Of a stretch of DNA of 56,479 nt, positions 38,912-46,588 are shown in pieces. Source of the DNA: a virus. Under the pieces are notes generated by a model, which saw only the letters and a list, made by a program, of their open reading frames with translations, was not told where the DNA came from and did not search any database. The translations under genes and the position numbers were made by a program. The stretch is from the IMG/VR virus record IMGVR_UViG_3300010160_000055, positions 1 to 56,479 of that record. One strand, written 5' to 3'. Every line of letters starts with the position of its first letter. Position 1 is the stretch's first letter.

Positions 38912-40219
38912 TTATAAAAATGCCCTAGTACTTCCACTTACTATGTACCCATCTATACTAGTAGTTAAAATACCGTCAACACCTTTTATTTTTATTCTTC
39001 CCTCTTGAACTGGTATAGTTTTTGCTTTGTCTAGTTGAAGTATCTGTACTGGTACTATTCTATATACTATGTTTCCTGCATTATAATCAGCACGAGAAGT
39101 ATTAGTATAATTTCTTGTGGTGTTTATTTTAGAGGTTTCACCTGATATATCGCTTCTTATTAAAAATTCATAAGGGGAATATAAAGCAGGTGGATTAGGG
39201 TTAGTTACTCTTAATATTTCATTATTAAAACCTCCTCCATTTGTACTACCTATTTGTAATAGGTCTCCTATTGCTATATCCTTATTTGAAGCTGGGAGAT
39301 TTATAGTAACTGTCTCTATTACAGAGCTACTATATGATGTACGTGTAGATATCGATAGATTTAAAGGTTCTACTACGTAACCTGGTGTAGCTAATCTACC
39401 TACTGCAAAATAATCTTGGTAAACAATAGTTCCTTTATCTACTAAATTTTCAATGTAAGCATCTGTTACATCTTTTGTAAAAAATGCTCCTTGAAAAAAT
39501 GCTCCCTGTAGTAATGGATCTGTTCCTTTATTTGTATTAGTATCTATTTTGCTTCCTTCATATCTTGCGTTTATCCAAGGAGTACTTGTATAGTTACTAT
39601 CTTGTATACCGGCAGGTAGTGCTGCATTATTTAAAATATTAGACAGGTTTACTGGGTTTGTTTTAGAGGAAGGTGTTGGATTTACTCTATCACATTTGTA
39701 TGTGTATAGTGACTCTCTAGCTCTACTAATTGGTGATTCTATATCGTAATTACTATTACTACGTACTATAGATGTTTTTGCATATTCTAATACTACGTTA
39801 GAGGTATACTCTTCATATCCAGCAGAACCTGTTGTTGGTTGAATGATAACTTGTCTTTGATCTTCTGGTGTGATTGCGTAAATAAAATACGGACCATTTA
39901 CAGTTTTTTCAACTCTCCTATAAGGTAGATCTGAATCTGAGACCGGTACGTTTACTATTCCTCCTGCTTTAGGTATATGAACATCTATAGAAGTAACTAG
40001 TTCTAAATCTTCTAAAGTATAGTTTGAAATCTTAATACCTATTGCATCTACTTTTATTACACCTCCTGCATAAGTATTAAAAAGTATAATAACTTCACTA
40101 CCACCTGAAGACGGTATGGTATATCCTGAAGGCCAGTAGGTAGTAGCCACGTAACTTCCTAAGGTACTTAGTCCTATGGTAAGATCTGTTGCTAGGTATT
40201 TAAATTCTGCTAAAGTCAT
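38912..40219 (-). CDS. Virion structural protein, function unknown
   Basis: 435 residues, beta-dominated. Notable blocks: N-terminal M-T-L-A-E-F-K-Y-L-A-T-D-L, V-E-K-T-V-N-G-P-Y-F-I-Y-A-I-T-P-E-D-Q-R (about 105), G-A-F-F-Q-G-A-F-F-T-K-D-V-T-D-A-Y (about 238) and a C-terminal V-Q-E-G-R-I-K-I-K-G-V-D-G-I-L. The near-duplicate G-A-F-F-Q-G-A-F-F suggests a tight repeat or interface. Position between baseplate and fibre genes makes it a candidate for a baseplate-fibre connector. It follows a good late-type box (40238-40247). Confidence 0.55.
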   Translation of the reverse strand: MTLAEFKYLATDLTIGLSTLGSYVATTYWPSGYTIPSSGGSEVIILFNTYAGGVIKVDAIGIKISNYTLEDLELVTSIDVHIPKAGGIVNVPVSDSDLPYRRVEKTVNGPYFIYAITPEDQRQVIIQPTTGSAGYEEYTSNVVLEYAKTSIVRSNSNYDIESPISRARESLYTYKCDRVNPTPSSKTNPVNLSNILNNAALPAGIQDSNYTSTPWINARYEGSKIDTNTNKGTDPLLQGAFFQGAFFTKDVTDAYIENLVDKGTIVYQDYFAVGRLATPGYVVEPLNLSISTRTSYSSSVIETVTINLPASNKDIAIGDLLQIGSTNGGGFNNEILRVTNPNPPALYSPYEFLIRSDISGETSKINTTRNYTNTSRADYNAGNIVYRIVPVQILQLDKAKTIPVQEGRIKIKGVDGILTTSIDGYIVSGSTRAFL

Positions 40220-40237
40220 TATTTTTTTCTATTATTT

Positions 40238-40247
40238 TAAATAAATA
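40238..40247 (-). promoter_or_regulatory. Putative late promoter box
   Basis: Minus strand CTATTTATTT about 18 bases before the 40219 start, in the 38-base gap after 40258. Confidence 0.4.
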
Positions 40248-40257
40248 GTTAATTCTA

Positions 40258-40665
40258 TTATTGCTGCTCAAGATTGGCAATAATTATATAGTCGTATATT
40301 ACTGTAATACCGCCTGTTGGCCATGGGGTCATTCCTAGTAGCATAAATCCAGTAGTAGTTTTACTTTTAACTACTGTAACAGTTCTAGACATATTAGTAT
40401 TACCTACTGTAGCTGTAGGAGACCCTATAACTGTATAATTTGCAGTACCTACCGGGGCTGTAAAAGTTATATACCAGTAGGCATCTCTATTTGCCCAACC
40501 GCTAAGAGTAGCAGAACCTGCGGTAAGTATTCTATTATCTATATAATTTACGATAGATGTTGCTACTGTTCTGTGGTCGTATGCAGATATTTTCTGTGTT
40601 TTACCACTTGCTAACAATGTGTCTATTTGTGCAGAAATTGCATCTTTTCTTGGTGTATCTGACAT
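40258..40665 (-). CDS. Tandem paralogue C: small putative adhesin/fibre-tip protein
   Basis: 135 residues, third member of a tandem family with 40678-41085 and 41109-41480. Shared plan: an N-terminal helix with (E/D)-H-R-x-(V/I) (here A-Y-D-H-R-T-V-A-T-S-I-V), then Y-I-D-N-R-I-L-x-x-G, then a beta domain containing W-x-I-x-(F/L) and N-Y-x-V (here A-N-Y-T-V-I-G-S-P). The beta domains diverge strongly while the helix is conserved, as expected for a common trimerisation or attachment stalk bearing variable binding heads. The lectin-like idea is inference; no family is named with certainty. Confidence 0.6.
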   Translation of the reverse strand: MSDTPRKDAISAQIDTLLASGKTQKISAYDHRTVATSIVNYIDNRILTAGSATLSGWANRDAYWYITFTAPVGTANYTVIGSPTATVGNTNMSRTVTVVKSKTTTGFMLLGMTPWPTGGITVIYDYIIIANLEQQ

Positions 40666-40677
40666 TTTAACTTATTT

Positions 40678-41085
40678 CTATAAATTTGTACTAAGCGATT
40701 GTGGAGTTGATATAGCCATCCATTCAAAATTTAAAGCTTGATCATCAGTAGTAAATTCTCCCATGAATATTGTAAAGTTTGTATTAGTTTTAGCAGTAAC
40801 GCACCAATTTACATCATTATCGTCATTCCAATTCCCATACGAATAAGGGTACCCTATTACTATATAATTTGAGTTTGTTAGTACTACTCCTAGTGATATA
40901 GTCCAGTAGGATTGATGATTTGCATCCACGTCTCCAATAGATATTGCTCCATTTGCTATTATTCTTCCAGCAGTATAGTCAAGCATTGCATGCTCTACTG
41001 TTCGATGTTCAGTTGCTGTAATAAGGTTACTTGTTGTGCTAAGATTAGTAGCTATTAAAGTATCCATTTCTGCTCTTGTTGCCAT
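40678..41085 (-). CDS. Tandem paralogue B: small putative adhesin/fibre-tip protein
   Basis: 135 residues. Helix A-T-E-H-R-T-V-E-H-A-M-L-D-Y-T-A-G-R-I followed by N-G-A-I-S-I-G-D-V, Y-W-T-I-S-L-G and S-N-Y-I-V-I-G-Y-P-Y. The head contains an acidic/aromatic stretch W-N-D-D-N-D-V-N-W-C-V. Compared with its paralogues the framework residues are kept and the head loops are replaced. It is 12 bases from one neighbour and 23 from the other, with no separate promoter evident. Confidence 0.6.
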   Translation of the reverse strand: MATRAEMDTLIATNLSTTSNLITATEHRTVEHAMLDYTAGRIIANGAISIGDVDANHQSYWTISLGVVLTNSNYIVIGYPYSYGNWNDDNDVNWCVTAKTNTNFTIFMGEFTTDDQALNFEWMAISTPQSLSTNL

Positions 41086-41108
41086 TGTATTCTACTTTAT
41101 CGTTTAAG

Positions 41109-41480
41109 TTATAACATATCTTTACTAAATACCATATACCAAATTCTGCAGCTTAAGGTAGTAAAATTAGTAACATTTAATTTAAACCCGTTAACTGTTT
41201 TATTTGAAATTCCCCAAGCAGAGTTTCCTCCTTGTACTACTACGCAGTGTACTAAGTAGTTAGATGTATATAGCGGTGTTGGGAATGTTATATCTTGTGA
41301 CCAATAGCCATACGTACTACCTTTAATGTAGTCTCCTACATAAAGTATTCTAGCGTCTACACGGTCTAGTATTGCTGTCTCTATCTCCCTATGTTCACTA
41401 CTTCTAATATTGGGAGAACCATCTGCTAAGTAATCATTTACCAGTGTTAGTATTTCTGCTTTTGTTTTAGGTGCTGCCAT
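41109..41480 (-). CDS. Tandem paralogue A: small putative adhesin/fibre-tip protein
   Basis: 123 residues. Helix S-S-E-H-R-E-I-E-T-A-I-L-D-R-V-D-A-R-I, then L-Y-V-G-D-Y-I, Y-W-S-Q-D-I-T-F, S-N-Y-L-V-H-C-V-V and a C-terminal C-R-I-W-Y-M-V-F. It is the first of the three in transcription order, directly after the 1215-residue structural gene. The family probably arose by tandem duplication, giving a set of alternative or co-assembled binding proteins (inference). Confidence 0.6.
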   Translation of the reverse strand: MAAPKTKAEILTLVNDYLADGSPNIRSSEHREIETAILDRVDARILYVGDYIKGSTYGYWSQDITFPTPLYTSNYLVHCVVVQGGNSAWGISNKTVNGFKLNVTNFTTLSCRIWYMVFSKDML

Positions 41481-41496
41481 TTTTATTTAATTTTTA

Positions 41497-44400
41497 TTAT
41501 AAAGAACCTGTTTGGTAATCAGTTGCGTCGTAATCACTTGGATTGAATATTATATTTCCTACAGATACTATTCCATCAACTCCTACAAATGTATAATTTA
41601 CTGCGGATAATCCCGTCACTACTGGACGTATATACAATCCTGTCTGTCCGTTTGCAGATGCAGTTGTGTAATTAGTTGTGTATGTTACTGTTCCTGTGAT
41701 TACACTACTTGTTGTATCATTTCCTTGAAGGTTAGTTACAGTGTAGGTATTGTTTAACGCTCCTGTAACATATCCTGATCCAGTTCCTTGTGCAATTGCT
41801 CTATCGTTAGCTGTTATTGTCAGTACATTCTTATTAATAGTATAAGGTAGTCTTGAAGAACTGATATATGGATAGAAGTTATCTGCCGGAACTGCTACGT
41901 ATACTTCATACTGTCCACTAATACTAGGTAAGTTTGATTGTGTTGTAAATAAAGATCCTGTAAAAGGTTTTCCGTAATAGTAATATAATCTACTTGATTC
42001 TGGATATGTACGGTTTAACAATGTACTTGTAGAAGGTCCTTGACTTGCACTATTAAAGAAATAGTTACTTCCTGAAGTATCTACTGAAATCTGTACTTGA
42101 GGTTGTACTAGTATATTAAGTGTTCGTTGTATACATCCACCTGTTATTGCCGGATCATTTACCTGTACATATACATAACTTCCTGTATCTTCCGTAAATA
42201 AATAACTTCCTGAGTTAGTTATATTTGTGGTTGTATTTGTGGTTGTATTATACAGAGTATATGTTAATGCGTTTACATTATTATATGTAGAAGTAAACCA
42301 TGTTGTAAGATTATATGGAGTATTTTGCTGCACGACTGTAACTGACCCTGAGGTTGTTAATGCTATCGAACAAAACCCTGTTGTATAAACTTTTGTACCC
42401 GTACACCCTCCTATACTTGTCTTTGATGCAGTAATTGCAAAAGTAGTATAGTTTGTAAGCATTGGAAAAAGGCTTGCAGTAGTTGTTATATTTGTAGATA
42501 CAGAGTAATATGTAACATACCCGTCTCCTGGTATATTAAAAGCACTTCGTATATCTACGTATTGAGGTGTTCTAATATTTACAGCAGGGTATGTAGAGTT
42601 TATTGCGCATACAGTTGGTGGGAAATCTTGTATTAAGATTACGTTTCTATTTACTTCATCGTAATCTATATGCTTGTATGGATTCATGTCATTTAACTCT
42701 CCATCACTAACTGCAATTTCTGCACCTCCTAATTCTCCTGTGTATAGTGGTTGATCTGTACCTTGGTTTTTATAGCTGTTTGCTAGTCCTTGAGGTGTTT
42801 GTAGTACTTCTGTCCAAGAAGGGTCTGAATGGCCTGTAGATGTAGTAAATACTCCTCCGTCTGATCCTGTAATAAAAGCTGTATCGATTGATCCGGTATA
42901 TTCCGGTTGTGTAACAGAAACTGTTACTGATTTTGCTTTTGACCTATTAAGAAGATTTGGTTTTATAATTACACCTGTATCTGCTGTTGCTCTAGCAGGT
43001 ATAAAGTCTTTTACTGTCTTAAAGATTGTATTATCAAAAAACTTTATCAACCTTACAAAATCTTCTAGATTGTACTGATTTAAAGATCCTAGTATTGTTT
43101 CTGATACTGCCTGTAGTCCGGAATAACTTCCTGATGTTAAGTTTGTAGGATCTCCTAAGTAATCATCTATGTTAAAATTTGATAGAGAAGCTGTAGCTTG
43201 TGATGCAGAGATAATGTAATTATCTATATTATCTGTTGGTGAAAAGCCTACTTCTATAGAATGTAAATCATCTGTATATTTACTATCTCTTTTTATAATA
43301 GAAACATAGTTTGAAAGGGTACTACCTGTTACTATGCTACCAGTATTATCCAATCGTATCTTATCTAAAGAACTTGTATAATATTGATAGTCACCATAAA
43401 ATGGTCTTTCATTTACATTTCTTCCTCCTGAAAGTTTTATGTCTAAAATGTCTCCTGGTATACCGTAACAGTTTATTAAAGCTCTTAAACCTCTCTCTGT
43501 TCCTTTTGATTTTAAAAGGATAGGTAGGTTATGGTACATTCTCTTTTGAACTTCTTTTTGATAATCATCATAGGAAGTTGGCTGTATAGAGGCATTTGAT
43601 CCTGTTAAAGAACCTGTTATGTAGTGGTTAATTACTTCACTTCCTGACTGGTAAGATTGTCCTATAAAAGTCGTAAAGAGATCTTCAGTAGATTTATTAG
43701 AAGTATATAACTTTACCCCAAAATTTCTTAAAGCTTCTGCTACTAAATCTTTTGAAATACCGTGATCAATTCTATTATCATCATCGTACTTATCTGTTAC
43801 TGCTTTAGAGTATAACCATAGGTTATCGAAATGCTGACCAACCATATATACAAAGGTTAGGTAGTTTTCGTTATTCGCATCATCTCTTAAATAGGTCGGG
43901 ATACTGTAAGCTAAAGAATTATAATTTGTTAAGTCGTATTCAATTGCATTTGTAATTTGATCTGAATACCAAGTTATTGCTTCTACACTAGTACTTGCTT
44001 TATTTATGTAAGGTTTGGTTGTATTACTTTTTGGCCAAGAACTACTTCCTGATTCATAGTAAAGGAATCTTTCGTAGTGGTCAAAATTATTTACAACTCC
44101 TGTTATTAAATTTTCATAATAAAGTCTACTTCCTGATACTCCTGTCGCTCCTGTAGTTGCTGCAGCTATAGAAGCTATACTACTTGAATAGTTATCTATT
44201 AAATCTACTTTATATTTAAAATTTAAAAGTCTTTCTTGTGCAGATGAAAAATGTACAAAATCGCTAAAAGTTGTATAATCTACACTAATATCAATACCCT
44301 TTTCTTTGACTGTAGAAAATATCTGACTATTTGCATTATTAACTGGATAGCTAAATAAGTCATCATAACTGTAATATTCTGTAGGTATTACACTATGGTC

Positions 44401-45144
44401 TATTACATCGATATTAAAATTAGGAGATCTTAAGGTCGGTGTAACTGCCGGTGGAACTACTATTTCTGCATCTACTTCATATGCTACAGAATCAGACACT
44501 ACATCTACTATATTTAAAGTGTTTTTTACTCTGTATGTAATAGGTAGCGGTTCATATAACTTAACTACAACTACTTTTCCTGCATTCGTATCTACAGTGT
44601 CAATATTTGTTGCAATAAATAAGTCATTATTTTTAAAATTTAACCTAAATCCTGTAAAATAAGATTGACTTTGTAGGTTATTTTTTATCTTAGAAGTTAT
44701 TGATGTAAGGTCTTCTGGTGTAAGAGCTAAAGTAGCTAGGCTTATCTCAGTTCTATCTTCAGATATTTCTTGTATAAAGAACTCTACTTTATTATTATCT
44801 TCTGAGTATAGATCATCTAAGAAATGGTAAAGTAGTTTTACTCCTCCATTTTCGTATCCATAAGCTTTACTATCCTGTATAGGATCTATAGTTATTACAG
44901 ATACTCCACTCTGTCCTGCAGATTGTGCATTTCCTAGTAACTTATACGAACTGTAAGTATAACTACTTTCTAGTAGTTCATCTGCTAGGGATAGTATGTG
45001 TATTTCAGAATAATGCTTAGCTGGATCAAAAACACTATTAATCTGAAAAGAACTTACTAGAGCTTTATCTTCTTGAGAGAATTGTTCAAAGCCTTCTATA
45101 TTCTCTGGTGAGTCCTGGTAAGCTGTGTAGATTATGTCTGCCAT
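41497..45144 (-). CDS. Large virion structural protein with MBG-like C-terminus
   Basis: 1215 residues, the longest gene here. The first 500 are mixed alpha/beta. Around 540-570 is a highly conserved-looking block (M-Y-H-N-L-P-I-L-L-K-S-K-G-T-E-R-G-L, then A-L-I-N-C-Y-G-I-P-G) that I associate with tail/baseplate proteins of large Bacteroidota and marine phages. After about 870 the sequence becomes T/Y/S-rich with many short strands, and the last 90 residues (V-L-T-I-T-A-N-D-R-A-I-A then A-V-N-Y-T-F-V-G) resemble an MBG-type bacterial surface beta domain. A baseplate-to-fibre hub or peripheral baseplate protein is inferred. Its start lies one base from the previous stop. Confidence 0.6.
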   Translation of the reverse strand: MADIIYTAYQDSPENIEGFEQFSQEDKALVSSFQINSVFDPAKHYSEIHILSLADELLESSYTYSSYKLLGNAQSAGQSGVSVITIDPIQDSKAYGYENGGVKLLYHFLDDLYSEDNNKVEFFIQEISEDRTEISLATLALTPEDLTSITSKIKNNLQSQSYFTGFRLNFKNNDLFIATNIDTVDTNAGKVVVVKLYEPLPITYRVKNTLNIVDVVSDSVAYEVDAEIVVPPAVTPTLRSPNFNIDVIDHSVIPTEYYSYDDLFSYPVNNANSQIFSTVKEKGIDISVDYTTFSDFVHFSSAQERLLNFKYKVDLIDNYSSSIASIAAATTGATGVSGSRLYYENLITGVVNNFDHYERFLYYESGSSSWPKSNTTKPYINKASTSVEAITWYSDQITNAIEYDLTNYNSLAYSIPTYLRDDANNENYLTFVYMVGQHFDNLWLYSKAVTDKYDDDNRIDHGISKDLVAEALRNFGVKLYTSNKSTEDLFTTFIGQSYQSGSEVINHYITGSLTGSNASIQPTSYDDYQKEVQKRMYHNLPILLKSKGTERGLRALINCYGIPGDILDIKLSGGRNVNERPFYGDYQYYTSSLDKIRLDNTGSIVTGSTLSNYVSIIKRDSKYTDDLHSIEVGFSPTDNIDNYIISASQATASLSNFNIDDYLGDPTNLTSGSYSGLQAVSETILGSLNQYNLEDFVRLIKFFDNTIFKTVKDFIPARATADTGVIIKPNLLNRSKAKSVTVSVTQPEYTGSIDTAFITGSDGGVFTTSTGHSDPSWTEVLQTPQGLANSYKNQGTDQPLYTGELGGAEIAVSDGELNDMNPYKHIDYDEVNRNVILIQDFPPTVCAINSTYPAVNIRTPQYVDIRSAFNIPGDGYVTYYSVSTNITTTASLFPMLTNYTTFAITASKTSIGGCTGTKVYTTGFCSIALTTSGSVTVVQQNTPYNLTTWFTSTYNNVNALTYTLYNTTTNTTTNITNSGSYLFTEDTGSYVYVQVNDPAITGGCIQRTLNILVQPQVQISVDTSGSNYFFNSASQGPSTSTLLNRTYPESSRLYYYYGKPFTGSLFTTQSNLPSISGQYEVYVAVPADNFYPYISSSRLPYTINKNVLTITANDRAIAQGTGSGYVTGALNNTYTVTNLQGNDTTSSVITGTVTYTTNYTTASANGQTGLYIRPVVTGLSAVNYTFVGVDGIVSVGNIIFNPSDYDATDYQTGSL

Positions 45145-45483
45145 CTATACTGTCTTTGTTTCTAATGCAAGTACTTGCTGATTTAATGTAAGGTTTTCCT
45201 TTCTTAATTGAGCTATCTCATCCAATAGCGGTTGTATATCTTCTGTTACTTTGTCAAAACTTAGCAATTCAGAACTCTTTCTTACTAGATATTCATGTGA
45301 GTTTGTTTCTCCCATTACGTCTATTACGTAGTAAAGTTTCTCGTATAATCTGAATAACTCTTCCGGAGTATCAGTATCTTCAGCTGGTACCGGTTGAGTA
45401 AAAGTTTTAAACGTACTGTCAATTACTTTATTAAATTCTGTAGAACTAAAGACAGTTTTCTGTATGTTGATATCATTACCCAT
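45145..45483 (-). CDS. Small coiled-coil protein of the baseplate region
   Basis: 112 residues. The middle (T-P-E-E-L-F-R-L-Y-E-K-L-Y-Y-V-I-D-V-M-G) is helical and acidic. The C-terminus (I-A-Q-L-R-K-E-N-L-T-L-N-Q-Q-V-L-A-L) is a textbook heptad coiled coil. Its start overlaps the end of the broken baseplate gene by eight bases. It could be a trimeric connector or chaperone for the next protein. Not otherwise recognised. Confidence 0.55.
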   Translation of the reverse strand: MGNDINIQKTVFSSTEFNKVIDSTFKTFTQPVPAEDTDTPEELFRLYEKLYYVIDVMGETNSHEYLVRKSSELLSFDKVTEDIQPLLDEIAQLRKENLTLNQQVLALETKTV

Positions 45484-46090
45484 TTCTTACTACTTTAAAT
45501 ATATTCTGGTTATCTACTACTGTAGTGCTTCCATCTAAAGTCGTCTTAACTAATATACGATAATATCTCTCAGGTTGCAACCCATCCATATACACATCAA
45601 AGAATGCTCCGTTCGAATCACAACTTATCTTTGTAAAGGTTGTATCAAAATCTACAACCATTTCTTGTGTGTTTTCATCTCTCAATCCCCAATATGATGC
45701 TGAAGGGAGAGCGTAGTTTGTTAGATATGCTGAAGAGGTAGTGAAAGATCTAACTGGATATTTAGGTCTTGCTGAAACTCTAAATCTCTGTTTTCCGTTA
45801 TCTGCATACTTACCTATGTTATTTGTCAGGTTTATTATCGATACACTATTTGAAAGAACTGATAGAGATCCTGTATTAAAAGTACTATCGTCCCATTTAA
45901 ATTCTAAGAACGGTGGATAGATAGTATTTGTATCTGCACTGTAGTATTTTAATCGAATAGAGGATGTTGTATTATACTCTAAATCGTTAGGTAGTTTTAC
46001 TATAAACCCACTGTTAACTAAGGTATTGCTATTAAATAGTTGAATGGCTCTAGTTACATTTATGTTTACATCGTTTGTAGTATTTAAACC
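45476..46090 (-). CDS. Baseplate-associated structural protein, C-terminal part (after a -1 frame break)
   Basis: Open for 205 codons from 46090, reading G-L-N-T-T-N-D-V-N-I-N-V-T-R-A-I onward, then S-S-I-R-L-K-Y-Y-S-A-D-T and Y-P-P-F-L-E-F-K-W-D-D. The latter is a signature I recall from a conserved structural protein of T4-like marine phages, where it continues directly from the N-terminal part. An apparent start at 45685 (TTG) would remove two thirds of this region. The fragment ends K-V-V-R-N-G with TAG... the frame overlaps the next start by eight bases. The break is restored by one extra G in the GG at 46089-46090. Confidence 0.65.
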   Translation of the reverse strand, partial: GLNTTNDVNINVTRAIQLFNSNTLVNSGFIVKLPNDLEYNTTSSIRLKYYSADTNTIYPPFLEFKWDDSTFNTGSLSVLSNSVSIINLTNNIGKYADNGKQRFRVSARPKYPVRSFTTSSAYLTNYALPSASYWGLRDENTQEMVVDFDTTFTKISCDSNGAFFDVYMDGLQPERYYRILVKTTLDGSTTVVDNQNIFKVVRNG

Positions 46091-46587
46091 ATGTGATTAG
46101 TAAATTCTAAATTTATACCTGCCGAACCTGTGTACCAATTTCCTCCTCCTGCTGTTGATCCTGACTTATAAGAACCTGTTGTATTTGCTGCAAATCCTGT
46201 TGTTGTCCATGCACCGGCTTGTCCTGCTAATTTATATTGCCAAGAAACTCCTGTGGTGTTTATAGGAGTATCGCCAAACTTTCCTACACCACTATCCCAT
46301 GATCCATAAATTGGATATGCGTAAAGAGTGTAGTCAACAGGTATCTCGTATGCATCTGCTAGGTATAAATTTAAGCTTGCACTATACCCTACTGCTCCTA
46401 TTTTGTTAGCAATTACGTCTTGGATTTCAGAGGTTCTATATTGAACAAGTATTCGGTTTGTTTCTCCTGTACCTGTGATGTCGGAGTACCCTCCTATTTC
46501 AATTATCTCATCTTTTCCTGCATTACCTGTTGGAACTTCTGATGATATGAATGTATCTTTTTCGGGAAATATTCTGTATACTGCCAT
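46084..46587 (-). CDS. Baseplate-associated structural protein, N-terminal part
   Basis: 167 residues. M-A-V-Y-R-I-F-P-E-K-D-T-F-I-S-S starts a protein type known from T4-like phages, with Y-A-Y-P-I-Y-G-S-W-D-S-G-V-G-K-F-G-D (about 110-127) and W-Y-T-G-S-A-G-I (about 147-154). It ends T-N-H-M-V-stop at 46084, but the -1 frame continues the protein for another 205 codons. It lies two bases after the gp6 stop. Joined length is about 371 residues. A baseplate wedge or peripheral role is inferred from its place directly after gp6. Confidence 0.65.
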   Translation of the reverse strand: MAVYRIFPEKDTFISSEVPTGNAGKDEIIEIGGYSDITGTGETNRILVQYRTSEIQDVIANKIGAVGYSASLNLYLADAYEIPVDYTLYAYPIYGSWDSGVGKFGDTPINTTGVSWQYKLAGQAGAWTTTGFAANTTGSYKSGSTAGGGNWYTGSAGINLEFTNHMV

Positions 46588-46588
46588 C

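Noticed and set aside
40258-41480. Diversity-generating retroelement acting on the three paralogues
   Set aside because: No reverse transcriptase or template repeat is visible, and the heads differ by whole loops rather than adenine-targeted substitutions.
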